64,000 nt of DNA. It comes from Aliagarivorans marinus DSM 23064. GTDB taxonomy: Bacteria; Pseudomonadota; Gammaproteobacteria; Enterobacterales; Celerinatantimonadaceae. How positions within the stretch are numbered: the stretch's first letter is position 1; every line of letters starts with the position of its first letter. The position numbers and the translations under genes were made by a program. This document shows positions 55,823-64,000 of the stretch, one piece after another. Location: assembly GCF_000429485.1 (NCBI RefSeq), contig NZ_AUBY01000016.1, positions 97,209 through 161,208 of the forward strand. The letters are read 5' to 3'. The notes below the pieces were generated by a model that ran no database searches, was not told the DNA's origin, and saw only the letters and a program-made list of their open reading frames with translations.

Positions 55823-56344
55823 ATGTTTGACGATATCGAGCAACTTATCTCCCTGTTTAACCACTGCTTTAGTGATTATCAAACCGTGCTGGTAGCGGGC
55901 GGCGGCGAGCCACTCTATGTACCTGCTAGCGCAATCCAACCCGCCAAAATCATCTTTCGCGACGACTACTTTAACAGCGCCCTGCACGAGATAGCCCATT
56001 GGTGTATCGCCGGGCCTGCTCGCAGGAAACTGGAAGACTACGGCTACTGGTACTGCCCCGATGGGCGCGACGCCGAAAAACAAGCCGAGTTTGAGCAAGT
56101 CGAAGTAAAACCCCAGGCAGTTGAGATGGCCTTTGCCTTAGCCTGTGGACGTCCGTTTCGAGTTAGTGTCGATAACCTTCATGGCGATGCGGGCGACAGT
56201 GCGCAGTTCCAAAAACGGGTAAGCGCTCAGCACCATCTCTACCTGCAGCATGGTTTCCCACAGCGAGTCCACTTGTTTATCGACGCCATCGAGCAGCATT
56301 TAACCCAATCACGCCAACCAGAGAGCCTGCAACATGACGCTTAG
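55823..56344 (+). CDS. epmC: Elongation factor P hydroxylase EpmC
   Basis: A 173-residue iron-dependent oxygenase-like enzyme (YfcM) that hydroxylates the beta-lysylated lysine of EF-P. The metal motif HEIAHW is at residues 55-60, and GRDAEKQAEFEQVEVKPQA carries further conserved acidic residues. GAGGGGAGAGGGC is a strong ribosome binding region. The gene overlaps the following ATP-NAD kinase-like gene by 11 bp. EpmA and EpmB must be encoded elsewhere. Confidence 0.93.
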   Translation: MFDDIEQLISLFNHCFSDYQTVLVAGGGEPLYVPASAIQPAKIIFRDDYFNSALHEIAHWCIAGPARRKLEDYGYWYCPDGRDAEKQAEFEQVEVKPQAVEMAFALACGRPFRVSVDNLHGDAGDSAQFQKRVSAQHHLYLQHGFPQRVHLFIDAIEQHLTQSRQPESLQHDA

Positions 56345-57488
56345 GATTGGACTTGTCGTTAACCCGATTGCTGGTCTGGGAGGCTCAGTCGCTCTCAAAG
56401 GCACCGATGGGGTTGTCCAACAAGCACTCGAGCGTGGCGCTACACCACAGGCTGAGTTGCGTACCAAAACCGCCTTAGGAGAGTTACTTGACTGTCGTTC
56501 CCAGTTGCAGGTTTATACCGCATCTGCACAGATGGGCGCGGACGTGTGCGCCAAACTAGGGTTCGACCATCAAGTGGTTTATCACTACCAAGGGGAGTCC
56601 AGCGCCGAGGATACCCAGCGAGCGGTGCAAGCCTGCATTGATGCGGGAGTTGATATCCTGGTGTTCGCTGGCGGCGATGGCACTGCCCGAGATGTGCTTA
56701 AGGTTGTACCCGAGTCGCAATGCTGTTTGGGGATCCCGGCGGGCTGTAAGATTCATTCCGGTGTTTATGGTGTGTCTCCTAAGGCCACGGGCGCGTTATT
56801 ACGCAAGCTAATCGAAGGCTCGATGCTCAGCCTGCGCGCCGGCGATGTGATGGACATCGATGAACAGGCGTTTCGCGCCGGCACGGTTCGAGCGCGAAAC
56901 TTCGGCGAGATGAGCATTCCAGATGATTTAAGCTACGTTCAGGCAGTCAAACAGGGCGGTCGAGAGAGCGATGAACTGGTGATTGCTGATATCGCAGCAG
57001 AAATTGATGAGAATATGGACCCTGACACCTGGTATATCATAGGGTCAGGAGGCACTACCACCGGGGTTATGCAGGAATTATCACTGCAATGTACCCTTTT
57101 AGGAGTAGATCTAATCAAAGATCACACAGTGGTCCTGAATGATTTGACTGCTAATCAGCTACTTGAGAAAATTTCGCGCGAAAAAGTTAAGTTGTTGATT
57201 ACTCCTATCGGTGGCCAAGGACACCTCTTTGGCAGGGGAAATCAACAGTTAAGTCCCGAGCTTATTAAACGCGTGGGCCGCGACAACATTCTAGTTGTGG
57301 CGAGTAAAACAAAACTAAACTCTTTGCATGGACGCCCGTTGATTGTTGATACTGGCGATACGCTGCTGGACCAAGAGTTGTCCGGCGTGATTAAGGTAAT
57401 AACCGGTTACCGAGATTATGTGATGTATCGAGTATCGAACCCCGAATATGAGGTATCCGATGCTCCTAAGTTATGTAAACCATGTTGA
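56334..57488 (+). CDS. ATP-NAD kinase-family protein
   Basis: A 384-residue protein with the NAD kinase-like phosphate-binding start (RIGLVVNPIAGLGGSVALKG) and the GGDGTARD motif (VFAGGDGTARDVLKVV, about residues 104-119). A GIPAGCKIHSGVYGVSP block and a C-terminal half typical of acetoin-catabolism-AcoX-like/ATP-NAD kinase-like proteins follow. Canonical NAD kinase (NadK) is shorter. The physiological substrate is unknown. The gene overlaps epmC by 11 bp and the next gene by 29 bp. Confidence 0.85.
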   Translation: MTLRIGLVVNPIAGLGGSVALKGTDGVVQQALERGATPQAELRTKTALGELLDCRSQLQVYTASAQMGADVCAKLGFDHQVVYHYQGESSAEDTQRAVQACIDAGVDILVFAGGDGTARDVLKVVPESQCCLGIPAGCKIHSGVYGVSPKATGALLRKLIEGSMLSLRAGDVMDIDEQAFRAGTVRARNFGEMSIPDDLSYVQAVKQGGRESDELVIADIAAEIDENMDPDTWYIIGSGGTTTGVMQELSLQCTLLGVDLIKDHTVVLNDLTANQLLEKISREKVKLLITPIGGQGHLFGRGNQQLSPELIKRVGRDNILVVASKTKLNSLHGRPLIVDTGDTLLDQELSGVIKVITGYRDYVMYRVSNPEYEVSDAPKLCKPC

Positions 57489-57786
57489 AAGCTACTTGAA
57501 TAACAACATCCGCCCTTATGCGGAAGGCCGTTTGTTTGAGTACTTACAAAGTCAGATTACTGTTGCCTTGGCGCAAGCTGAAATCAGTGCCCGTCCTATG
57601 GTGCACACCTTTAAATCGATGATGCACCTGAACCTACTCGACACCCACATGGGCGAGGAGCTAGATGGTATGGATAAGCGTCTGGTTGAGAGCTGGTGGA
57701 AAGAAGCACTCAAATTTGCCGACTTACAAGATCTCAGCGTGAGTTTGCACAAGTTTCAAGCGACTGCCAATGTGGCCGTTGGCTAA
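57460..57786 (+). CDS. Unrecognised small helical protein coupled to the ATP-NAD kinase-like gene
   Basis: The preferred start is the ATG at 57460 (MLLSYVNHVESYLNNNIRPYAEG), 108 residues; ATG 57448 is also possible. It overlaps the ATP-NAD kinase-like gene in another frame by 29 bp. It is all-helical with many charged residues (VHTFKSMMHLNLLDTHMGEELDGMDKRLVESWWKEALKFADLQDLS) and has no signal or TM segment. I do not recognise a family. The tight coupling points to a shared role. Confidence 0.6.
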   Translation: MLLSYVNHVESYLNNNIRPYAEGRLFEYLQSQITVALAQAEISARPMVHTFKSMMHLNLLDTHMGEELDGMDKRLVESWWKEALKFADLQDLSVSLHKFQATANVAVG

Positions 57787-57810
57787 CACGAACTGCACTA
57801 TTGAAAATCC

Positions 57811-57840
57811 AAAAAGGGAAGCATCGCTTCCCTTTTTCTT
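57811..57840. terminator. Bidirectional rho-independent terminator
   Basis: A 12-bp perfect stem (57811-57822 with 57826-57837, loop ATC), with AAAAA on the left and TTTTT on the right. It serves the aroC-epmC transcript and the convergent cyclase gene. Confidence 0.9.
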
Positions 57841-57893
57841 TACTCGCGCTCGCTGATTCTCGCTACGCTGCACTGCTCATTGGCTTAGCCTGT

Positions 57894-58862
57894 CTATTCT
57901 AATTCTTGGCTATACAAGGTAGAGCGATTACGCCCTTGATGCTTACTGGCATACAGCGCCTTGTCGGCGGCTTCCAGCCAATCTGCTGCGGCTTCCATCT
58001 CACCATCCAGTGCGGCTACACCTAAACTGATGGTGAAGGTTATGGTCTGCTCGTCTAGCGATAGCTTGAGCTGCTCAACCGCTTCCCGCAGGCGCTCAGC
58101 AAATAACATTGCCGCTTCACCGGTACAGTCGGTGAGGATCACGGCAAACTCTTCGCCCCCATAGCGCCCGGCAATATCGGTTTTGCGCATGATATGGCGG
58201 ATAGCATCGGCCAACATGGTAATGATCTCATCGCCAACCGGGTGGCCGTAGCTGTCGTTGATGTTTTTGAAGTGGTCAATATCGAGCATCACCAGTGCGT
58301 AGTTGTGCCCGCTACGCATACTGCGGCCGAACTCTTGCTCAAGACGCTGTTGCCAGTAGCCACGGTTGCTCAACGAGGTGAGGTGATCGGTGCGGCTGAG
58401 TGCTTTGAGCTGCTCGTTAACCCGCTGGGCTTCCTCTTTGTTGACTGCGCTGTCGGTCACGTCATAGACAATGATACAGATATGAGTCACCTGACCGGTC
58501 AGTGAGGTAAGCGGGATCAGAGTGATGTTCTGATACATAAAATCGACCGTACCAGTGATGGGCCGATAGTTACGGAACGGAAATACGTGTGGTCGCTGCT
58601 CCCAGGTGGTAAAGGCTCGATTTTTCAGCAGGAACACCGAATCAATTTTCTGCTTCAACCAGTCTGCTGGAAGCTCAGGAAACAGTTCAAACAAGGATTT
58701 TCCATGGGTTTGATCAGGGCGCTTACCACTGTGCGCTTCCATAAAGTTGTTCCAGATCTGCACCTGATACTGCTGGTCGAGCACCACCAAGCCTGCATCG
58801 ATGGTTTGCACCATGTCCAGCATCCAATGGAACTCATTTAGTTGCTCTTGGCTAGTCGTCAT
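57894..58862 (-). CDS. PAS-GGDEF diguanylate cyclase
   Basis: A 322-residue cytosolic cyclase. The N-terminal PAS domain (about 10-130: MLDMVQTIDAGLVVLDQQYQVQIWNNFMEAHSG) is followed by a short coiled coil (NKEEAQRVNEQLKALSRTDHLT) and a GGDEF domain with the active-site RYGGEEFAVIL. The I-site RxxD is present (RKTD, five residues ahead of GGEEF). Its start overlaps the end of the receiver-CheC gene by 11 bp, so the two are coupled and probably form one signalling pathway. Confidence 0.9.
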   Translation of the reverse strand: MTTSQEQLNEFHWMLDMVQTIDAGLVVLDQQYQVQIWNNFMEAHSGKRPDQTHGKSLFELFPELPADWLKQKIDSVFLLKNRAFTTWEQRPHVFPFRNYRPITGTVDFMYQNITLIPLTSLTGQVTHICIIVYDVTDSAVNKEEAQRVNEQLKALSRTDHLTSLSNRGYWQQRLEQEFGRSMRSGHNYALVMLDIDHFKNINDSYGHPVGDEIITMLADAIRHIMRKTDIAGRYGGEEFAVILTDCTGEAAMLFAERLREAVEQLKLSLDEQTITFTISLGVAALDGEMEAAADWLEAADKALYASKHQGRNRSTLYSQELE

Positions 58863-59904
58863 CGTTATCTATCAAATAGGAAATCTTGTTGTTTAGCGTT
58901 GGCAGCGAATCTTCGGTGATCAGCAATAGCAGATCACATTGGATATCGTGCTTCTCAATCTTGAAATTAATCTCGATGGCCAGGGTTTTCTGCCAGCGCT
59001 GGCGGTTGCTTTGGATAAGCTCTGCAACATTACAGTGCTGCCCCAGCACTACCGGGTGGCCCTGAGCAAAGTGCATATCTAACTGCTCTGCGATCCCTTT
59101 TAAGCTGGCGCCAATCAAGATGTTAGCGGTGTCCATTAACAGCTCGAGCTCGGCCTTGTCGTCGAGTGGGCCTTGGTAATCCAGCAGTTTCGCCATATCG
59201 GAGAAGCTGGAATCCTGGAAAATCAGCAGCGCTTCACCGGCGATACCGGAACCGATATAGCCCTGGCAAACCCCTGACAGGCTCTGATCGCTCTCCACCG
59301 AGCTGAGTGCCATATGCAGCTCGCTGGTCTCCAGGATGTTTACCTTGGGGATTGGCAGCAGCACAAAGGCGTTAAGCAGGCGAGCCAGCAGGTCACCGGC
59401 GCGGCCCATGGCCACATTAGCAATCTCTTGGTAGTGATCGAGATTGTCGCTGACTTTGGGGGAGAGGGTATCGGCCTTACTTTCGCCGAGTTGTTCGACC
59501 TCGGCTATCTCTGTGTCCAGAGCGAGTATCTGGGGTGAATCAAGAATGCCGTATTCCAGCAAGATCTCGCCGATCTTGGCCTTGTTGGTAGGCTTTTTGA
59601 TGAAATCGAGCGCCCCGAGGTCTTTTACTCGAGCATGGGCTTCTGGTTGAATATCACCGGATACCACGATCACCAATGCCGGGAGATCGTTGCTCTGGAT
59701 TTGCTCGAGCACTTGATAACCATCCAATACCGGCATATTTAGGTCGAGAAAGACAATATTCCCTTTGCCTGAACGAATTGCCTCGAGCCCCTCCTCACCG
59801 TTTTCCGCGAAGCTGATCTCAACATCCCACGCTGGAGGAAGACTGCGCGCCATCTGTTTTCGGGCCATCCGTGAATCGTCACAAATTAAAATTGGCAATG
59901 GCAT
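58852..59904 (-). CDS. Response regulator with receiver and CheC-like phosphatase domains
   Basis: A 350-residue protein. The receiver domain (1-120) has the acidic pair near DDSRMARKQ, the phospho-acceptor Asp in IVFLDLNMPVLDGY and the lysine in FIKKPTN. The second half (about 155-345) has the CheC/CheX/FliY fold: QEIANVAMGRAGDLLARLL with the N-x-x-x(G) region, and the repeat LELLMDTANILIGASLKGIAEQL carrying a second phosphatase-type helix. Such fusions act as phosphatases or phosphate-controlled adaptors in chemotaxis-like systems. It is cotranscribed with a diguanylate cyclase; no kinase is adjacent. Confidence 0.85.
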   Translation of the reverse strand: MPLPILICDDSRMARKQMARSLPPAWDVEISFAENGEEGLEAIRSGKGNIVFLDLNMPVLDGYQVLEQIQSNDLPALVIVVSGDIQPEAHARVKDLGALDFIKKPTNKAKIGEILLEYGILDSPQILALDTEIAEVEQLGESKADTLSPKVSDNLDHYQEIANVAMGRAGDLLARLLNAFVLLPIPKVNILETSELHMALSSVESDQSLSGVCQGYIGSGIAGEALLIFQDSSFSDMAKLLDYQGPLDDKAELELLMDTANILIGASLKGIAEQLDMHFAQGHPVVLGQHCNVAELIQSNRQRWQKTLAIEINFKIEKHDIQCDLLLLITEDSLPTLNNKISYLIDNDDD

Positions 59905-60312
59905 AGTTGGATGATTTGTTCCTTAAATCATTGTAATTCATATTAATTGCACGACTGGCAACTAACCTGCTGTGCACAAGCTAAGTGTACACTCACTTTT
60001 GAGAAGTTCATGGTTAGAATAGGACAAAATGGAGAATAACCGCGCATTAGTCACATTCCGGTTACCTAAAAATAACCTTGTGGTTAATTAATGACCGGCT
60101 ATTGGTGGTTGGGTTAGGTGGTTGGGCTAGGTGATTTGGAAAGGCTTTGAGTACCCCCAGTTAACCCAATCATCGCCCACAGAGACGCGGAAAAATCGCG
60201 TTTTCTTGTGCTTAGCGTGCGAAAGAGCAGGAAGCGGTAGAAAACTGAGGTTTACTACCGTTATTCGACATTTGTTAAAGAATCCTAAGCTCGCAAGTAG
60301 CGAACAAAGCGC
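59905..60312. other. Intergenic region with a short tandem repeat
   Basis: About 400 bp without a supported gene. It contains the promoter side of the receiver-CheC operon. A 13-bp tandem repeat (GGTGGTTGGG(T/C)TA, 60104-60116 and 60117-60129, then a partial third copy to 60139) is the only structured element. A 61-codon frame at 60131-60316 has no ribosome binding site and runs into the mnmC end. Confidence 0.5.
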
Positions 60313-62295
60313 CTAAGGCAGTGGCCGCCCTTTTTGCAGGCGGCGCAGATAGAAGCGCTGAGGCTCAAGGAGCGATTTCATGTCCTTGCTTGCTGGCAGT
60401 GGCTGCGCGGTCAGCTCGCTGGCGAGCAGCTCGGCGGCCAACGGTGCAATGCTTAGCCCGCGAGCACCTAAGCCGGTGAGTAGATAACAGTTCTCTAGCA
60501 CCGGCAAGGGCTCTCCCTGCCAAGCCTCGGCATAGCCATCGCGGTAGATAGCTTTGAGGTCGGGATAGCGGCCGATAAGTGGCAGGTGATCGCGTACCGT
60601 CGCGCGGATCGCAGCCCGCCCTTGGCTATCTGCGACATTTAGCGCTTGGTTCCAAGGCCGGGGCAGGCTGGTTTGCAGCTTTTCAAGATTTTCCCGCGTC
60701 TCTTCGTCGCGAAGCTCTCGCGACAGATCAAAACGAATAAAGCTCGCACCCAGGCAGTGCTGCTGCTCCAAACCGGGAGTCAGGTAGCCCGAGAAACACA
60801 ACACTTTGCTTAGGGCACTTAGCTGCGGTGAGGACTGAATATGGCTAACTTGTCCGCGTACCGGGGTGATCGGCAATTGTGGGTCGTGCTGCAGGGCTTG
60901 CTCAGCATGACAGCACACAAGACGTGGATGGGAGGCCTGACTGCCATCAGTGAAGCTTAGGGTTACCCGATCCGCTTCTGGGATAAAGCCGCTCAGCTCT
61001 TTGCCAAAGTGCAGATTTAGCTTGCCGGTTTGCGCAGCTTTGTCGAGAAGCGTGTTGACGTAGCCCGGCGCGTTGACCCACGCGCCTAGCGGGTAATGCA
61101 GGCCTTGGGCATCGACAGTAAGCTCGGCTAAGCGGTTCGCGTCATCTTCACCAACATGCTCCACCAGAGCTTGCGGATAGCGGGCGTGGGCAATCTTGTC
61201 GATGGCGGTGAGGGATTTATCGCTGTGCGCCAGTTGCAACACGCCGCACTGCTCATAGCCAAGTTGCGGGTTATGCTCCCTGGCCATATCAATGGTTTGC
61301 TGCTGGTACAAAAAGGCCTGCACATGAAACTGGGTTTGCTCGGGCTTGGTGGGGGTTAGCAGCGGATAGATCGCCCCTTGGCGATTCCCCGAAGCGGCGG
61401 TGGCGGCTTGTGACTCTCGCTCATACAAATCAACGGTTACACCCCGGCTGCATAGCGAGTAAGCGAGCGCAGCGCCAGCGATACCCGCGCCAATAATGGC
61501 GACGTTCTGTGCGCTTGTGTCTGGGTCTTGCGCGGTCTGTGCGGGAAAGTGCCCCACCAACATATCGCGTTTAGTACCAAAGCCATTGGCTTTGGACATA
61601 GCAAAGCCCGCTTCTATCAAGCTGCGACGAACAAAGCCTGCTGCGGTAAAGGTGGCAAGGGTGGCATCGGGCTTACTGATTCGGGCCATACCGTCGAACA
61701 GCGCCTGAGACCACATATCAGGGTTTTTGCTCGGCGCAAAGCCATCCAAAAACCAGCTGTCGACAGTGCCTGCAGAGCCGGTATAGACGCTGGGTAGCTG
61801 CTCAAGAATATCGCCAATCCATAAATCTAAGGTGACACAGTAACCGTCGCACTGAAAATGCAGCCGTTGGCAGCCTTCGGTCATTACCGTGGGGTAGCGT
61901 TGTTGCAAGCGCTGGGCGAATTGAGCCAGCTCAGGCCAGGCTTGGTGGGCTTTCACTAAATCGCTGGTGGTCAGTGGGTATTTCTCGAAACTCACGAAAT
62001 AGAGATGGTTCAGGCAATGAGATGGCTGCTGGGTTCGAAATTGCTCGAAGGCTTGCCAGCTGGCGAGAAAATTAAGGCCAGTACCAAAGCCAGATTCGCC
62101 AATCACATGATGCTGGGCTGAGCTATCGAGCCACCGTTGGGGCAAATTGTTTTGTTTCAGAAATACATAGCGGGTTTCTTCGAGCCCGTTCACGTTCGAA
62201 AAATAGACATCATCGAACTGTTCGGCAACCGGTGTACCTTGTTGATTCCAGGAAATTTGTGCGTGTTGAGTGGGAGAGGGACGTTTTTCTGTCAA
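60313..62295 (-). CDS. mnmC: Bifunctional tRNA-modification enzyme MnmC
   Basis: Final steps of 5-methylaminomethyl-2-thiouridine (mnm5s2U34) in tRNA. 660 residues. The N-terminal methyltransferase (about 1-235: AQISWNQQGTPVAEQFDDVYFS, GFGTGLNFL, WFLDGFAPSKNPDMW) is followed by the FAD-dependent oxidase beginning VAIIGAGIAGAALAYSL. The C-terminal FAD contact is in YLLTGLGARGLSIAPLAAELLAS. Length and order match E. coli MnmC (668). Divergent from fabB with about 110 bp between starts, as in E. coli. Confidence 0.96.
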   Translation of the reverse strand: MTEKRPSPTQHAQISWNQQGTPVAEQFDDVYFSNVNGLEETRYVFLKQNNLPQRWLDSSAQHHVIGESGFGTGLNFLASWQAFEQFRTQQPSHCLNHLYFVSFEKYPLTTSDLVKAHQAWPELAQFAQRLQQRYPTVMTEGCQRLHFQCDGYCVTLDLWIGDILEQLPSVYTGSAGTVDSWFLDGFAPSKNPDMWSQALFDGMARISKPDATLATFTAAGFVRRSLIEAGFAMSKANGFGTKRDMLVGHFPAQTAQDPDTSAQNVAIIGAGIAGAALAYSLCSRGVTVDLYERESQAATAASGNRQGAIYPLLTPTKPEQTQFHVQAFLYQQQTIDMAREHNPQLGYEQCGVLQLAHSDKSLTAIDKIAHARYPQALVEHVGEDDANRLAELTVDAQGLHYPLGAWVNAPGYVNTLLDKAAQTGKLNLHFGKELSGFIPEADRVTLSFTDGSQASHPRLVCCHAEQALQHDPQLPITPVRGQVSHIQSSPQLSALSKVLCFSGYLTPGLEQQHCLGASFIRFDLSRELRDEETRENLEKLQTSLPRPWNQALNVADSQGRAAIRATVRDHLPLIGRYPDLKAIYRDGYAEAWQGEPLPVLENCYLLTGLGARGLSIAPLAAELLASELTAQPLPASKDMKSLLEPQRFYLRRLQKGRPLP

Positions 62296-62323
62296 AGCTG
62301 CCTCGAATTGCCTAGCGAATTTT

Positions 62324-62341
62324 AGCGTACACTTGTACCCT
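62324..62341 (+). promoter_or_regulatory. FabR-type operator upstream of fabB
   Basis: AGCGTACACTTGTACCCT is an inverted repeat (AGCGTACA-N2-TGTACCCT, one mismatch between arms). It matches the AGCGTACA-N2-TGTACGCT type of site used by FabR in gammaproteobacteria. It lies 68 bp before the fabB ATG, where it can cover the -35. Confidence 0.65.
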
Positions 62342-62408
62342 GTTCAGACCAGTTTCTAGGATGAAACTCGTTAACATAGTCGGCAAACCTGATCTGAGAG
62401 AACAACGG

Positions 62409-63620
62409 ATGAAAAGAGCAGTGATTACCGGGCTGGGTATTATATCCAGCATTGGTAACAATAAAGAAGAAGTATTGGCCTCACTAAAGAACGGTCAGTC
62501 AGGAATCAACTACTCAGAGGAATTTGCTGAATTCAAGCTGCGTAGCCAAGTGTGGGGCAACCTCAAACTTAACCCGGCAGAGCACATCGATCGCAAAGTA
62601 ATGCGTTTTATGGGCGATGCGGCTGGCTTCGCTTATCTGTCCATGCAGCAGGCCATCGATGATGCGGGCCTTGGCGAGGAACTGGTATCCAATGAACGTA
62701 CTGGCTTGGTCGTGGGCTCTGGCGGCGCCAGCTCAAAAAACCAAGTTGAAGCGGCAGATATCCTGCGCGAGAAAGGCGTACGTCGTGTCGGCCCTTACAT
62801 GGTACCGCGTACCATGGCGAGCACCACCTCTGCTTGTTTGGCCACGCCATTTAAAATCAAAGGCGTTAACTACTCCATCAGCAGTGCCTGTGCGACCAGT
62901 GCCCACTGTATCGGACACGCCTTGGAGCTGATTCAGCTTGGCAAACAAGATGTAGTATTCGCCGGTGGTGGTGAAGAGCTGCATTGGAGCCTGGCTATGG
63001 AATTTGATGCCATGGGCGCGTTGTCGACCAAGTACAACGATGACCTAAGCAAGGCATCTCGTACCTATGATGCTGACCGTGATGGCTTTGTTATCTCTGG
63101 CGGCGGCGGCATGGTGGTAGTCGAAGAGCTTGAACATGCTCTGGCCCGCGGCGCTAAGATCTACGGCGAGATTGTTGGCTACGGCGCAACCTCAGATGGC
63201 TTTGATATGGTTGCACCAAGCGGTGAAGGGGCAGTGCGCTGTATGCGTCAGGCAATGCAGCAACTGGATGGTGCTGTTGATTATGTGAATACCCACGGCA
63301 CCTCGACCCCGGTGGGCGATGTTAAAGAGCTGGGCGCGATCCAAGAGGTGTTCTCTGAGCAGAGCCCGCTAATCAGTGCTACTAAGTCACTGACCGGTCA
63401 CGCCTTGGGCGCAGCGGGTGTCCATGAAGCGATTTACTCACTGCTGATGCTTGAGTACGGCTTTGTTGCGCCAAGCATTAATATCGAGAACCTTGATGAA
63501 AAAGCACAAGGCTTAAACATTGTGGCCAATCAGGCGCAATCTGCAGAGTTGCAGCGAGTGATGTCGAACAGCTTCGGCTTCGGTGGCACTAACGCTACTC
63601 TTGTGTTTGAAAAGTACTAA
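62409..63620 (+). CDS. fabB: 3-oxoacyl-[acyl-carrier-protein] synthase I FabB
   Basis: Condensing enzyme needed for unsaturated fatty acid elongation. Start at the ATG at 62409 ([18 protein letters not shown]); an in-frame ATG at 62361 would add 16 residues. 403 residues (E. coli 406). The active-site Cys is in [13 protein letters not shown], and the two His are in [13 protein letters not shown] and [14 protein letters not shown]. The FGFGGTN Phe gate is at the C-terminus. fabA is not in the window. A FabR-like operator lies upstream and its own terminator downstream. Confidence 0.97.
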   Translation: MKRAVITGLGIISSIGNNKEEVLASLKNGQSGINYSEEFAEFKLRSQVWGNLKLNPAEHIDRKVMRFMGDAAGFAYLSMQQAIDDAGLGEELVSNERTGLVVGSGGASSKNQVEAADILREKGVRRVGPYMVPRTMASTTSACLATPFKIKGVNYSISSACATSAHCIGHALELIQLGKQDVVFAGGGEELHWSLAMEFDAMGALSTKYNDDLSKASRTYDADRDGFVISGGGGMVVVEELEHALARGAKIYGEIVGYGATSDGFDMVAPSGEGAVRCMRQAMQQLDGAVDYVNTHGTSTPVGDVKELGAIQEVFSEQSPLISATKSLTGHALGAAGVHEAIYSLLMLEYGFVAPSINIENLDEKAQGLNIVANQAQSAELQRVMSNSFGFGGTNATLVFEKY

Positions 63621-63640
63621 GAAACACGCGTTAGCAAACC

Positions 63641-63673
63641 AAAAGGGAAGGGCTTAGGCACTTCCCTTTTTTG
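63641..63673 (+). terminator. Rho-independent terminator of fabB
   Basis: A 10-bp stem (63641-63650 with 63661-63670, loop 10 nt) ends in TTTTTT, 20 bp after the fabB stop. Confidence 0.85.
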
Positions 63674-63685
63674 TTTTCGGCCCTA

Positions 63686-63709
63686 AACCACCTACTTCAG
63701 TAGGTGGTT
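63686..63709. repeat. Left-end hairpin of an IS200-type element
   Basis: AACCACCTACT and its complement AGTAGGTGGTT flank a 2-nt loop (63686-63709). A subterminal hairpin like this is the recognition structure bound by the IS200/IS605 Y1 transposase. It stands 80 bp before the tnpA start. The exact element boundary cannot be fixed without a second copy. Confidence 0.65.
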
Positions 63710-63791
63710 ATCATGCGGTGAGGCTTTGCCTGAAGACCCGCTCATGCTAAATGCGCCTTTGATTTTTAGCGAAGTCAAAAGGACAAATAAC

Positions 63792-64000
63792 ATGAGCAGA
63801 TACAAGCAAGCATCACACGTATTTTGGCGGTGTCAATATCACATAGTTTGGACGCCCAAGTACCGATTTAGGATATTGAGAAATAATGTAGGGAAAGAAG
63901 TCTATCGGTGTATTCAAGTTTACTGTGCTCAGTTGGGATGTGAGGTCGTCGAGCTCAGCGTCCAAAGTGACCACGTACACTTGATTGTAAAGGTTCCGCC
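63792..64000 (+). CDS. tnpA: IS200-type transposase TnpA, N-terminal part (cut by window edge)
   Basis: The open frame from ATG 63792 runs off the window end (69 complete codons visible): MSRYKQASHVFWRCQYHIVWTPKYRFRIL... is the classic start of the Y1 HUH transposases of IS200/IS605. The HUH metal motif is visible as SDHVHLIV close to the edge; the catalytic Tyr would be downstream. Shine-Dalgarno AAAGGA (63778-63783) can pair with an upstream CCTTTGA (63756-63762), which would hold translation low. Whether the element is whole or also has tnpB cannot be seen. Confidence 0.88.
   Translation, partial: MSRYKQASHVFWRCQYHIVWTPKYRFRILRNNVGKEVYRCIQVYCAQLGCEVVELSVQSDHVHLIVKVP

Noticed and set aside
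60131..60316. 61-codon frame after the tandem repeat
   Set aside because: No ribosome binding site, runs into the mnmC stop, and the residues look like translated non-coding DNA.

Overview
This window looks like a chromosomal segment of a marine or brackish gammaproteobacterium of the Alteromonadales/Vibrionales type. That is inferred from three things: the housekeeping block sixA - small gene - smrB/prmB - aroC - epmC - ATP-NAD kinase-like - mnmC/fabB, an NhaA antiporter plus a BCCT osmolyte carrier, and a PEP-CTERM protein. The genus cannot be fixed from sequence reading alone. No rRNA, tRNA or CRISPR array was seen.

Layout. 1-5.4 kb: the end of a DoxX-like gene, an AcrAB-type RND pump and a DUF2780-like secreted protein. 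5.4-9.9 kb: a four-gene polyamine-type ABC importer. 10.4-20 kb: NhaA, a ChrR-like cupin with a PQQ-type sugar dehydrogenase, a BCCT carrier, KatG, a Gfo/Idh oxidoreductase and a CIA30-like protein. 20.0-21.9 kb: a 263-bp MITE-like element and a solo copy of one of its ends, around DUF3081- and DUF533-type genes. 21.9-25.7 kb: a small membrane protein with an apparent AUA start, cobT-cobS-cobC, a GNAT acetyltransferase and a small P-loop kinase. 26-31.7 kb: a large flavin/iron-sulfur D-lactate dehydrogenase-type enzyme, a LysR regulator, a DUF2237 protein and a CNNM/CBS transporter-like protein.

31.9-35.3 kb is an accessory islet. It holds a DUF3592 protein, a fragment of a second and diverged cobT, a very small ORF, a 506-residue protein that looks like a stand-alone modification-dependent nuclease (McrB-N-like and EVE-like regions followed by a PD-(D/E)XK domain), and a decayed REP-associated transposase. 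This is the best candidate here for an undescribed system.

35.6-49 kb: a PEP-CTERM protein behind a sigma-54-type promoter, a second RND pump, AzlCD, an SMP-30 lactonase, a PAS-GGDEF cyclase, a split YeeE/YedE sulfur transporter with a two-site operator, and a phnDCEE phosphonate/phosphate importer behind a three-repeat Pho box. 49-63.6 kb is the conserved housekeeping block, with a receiver-CheC plus PAS-GGDEF pair inside it and a FabR-type operator ahead of fabB. The window ends inside an IS200-type transposase gene at 63.8 kb.

Several promoters can be tied to global signals from visible sites: phosphate starvation (phn), unsaturated fatty acid balance (fabB), a sulfur-type repressor (yeeE), sigma-54 (PEP-CTERM) and a cAMP-CRP-like site (RND pump).
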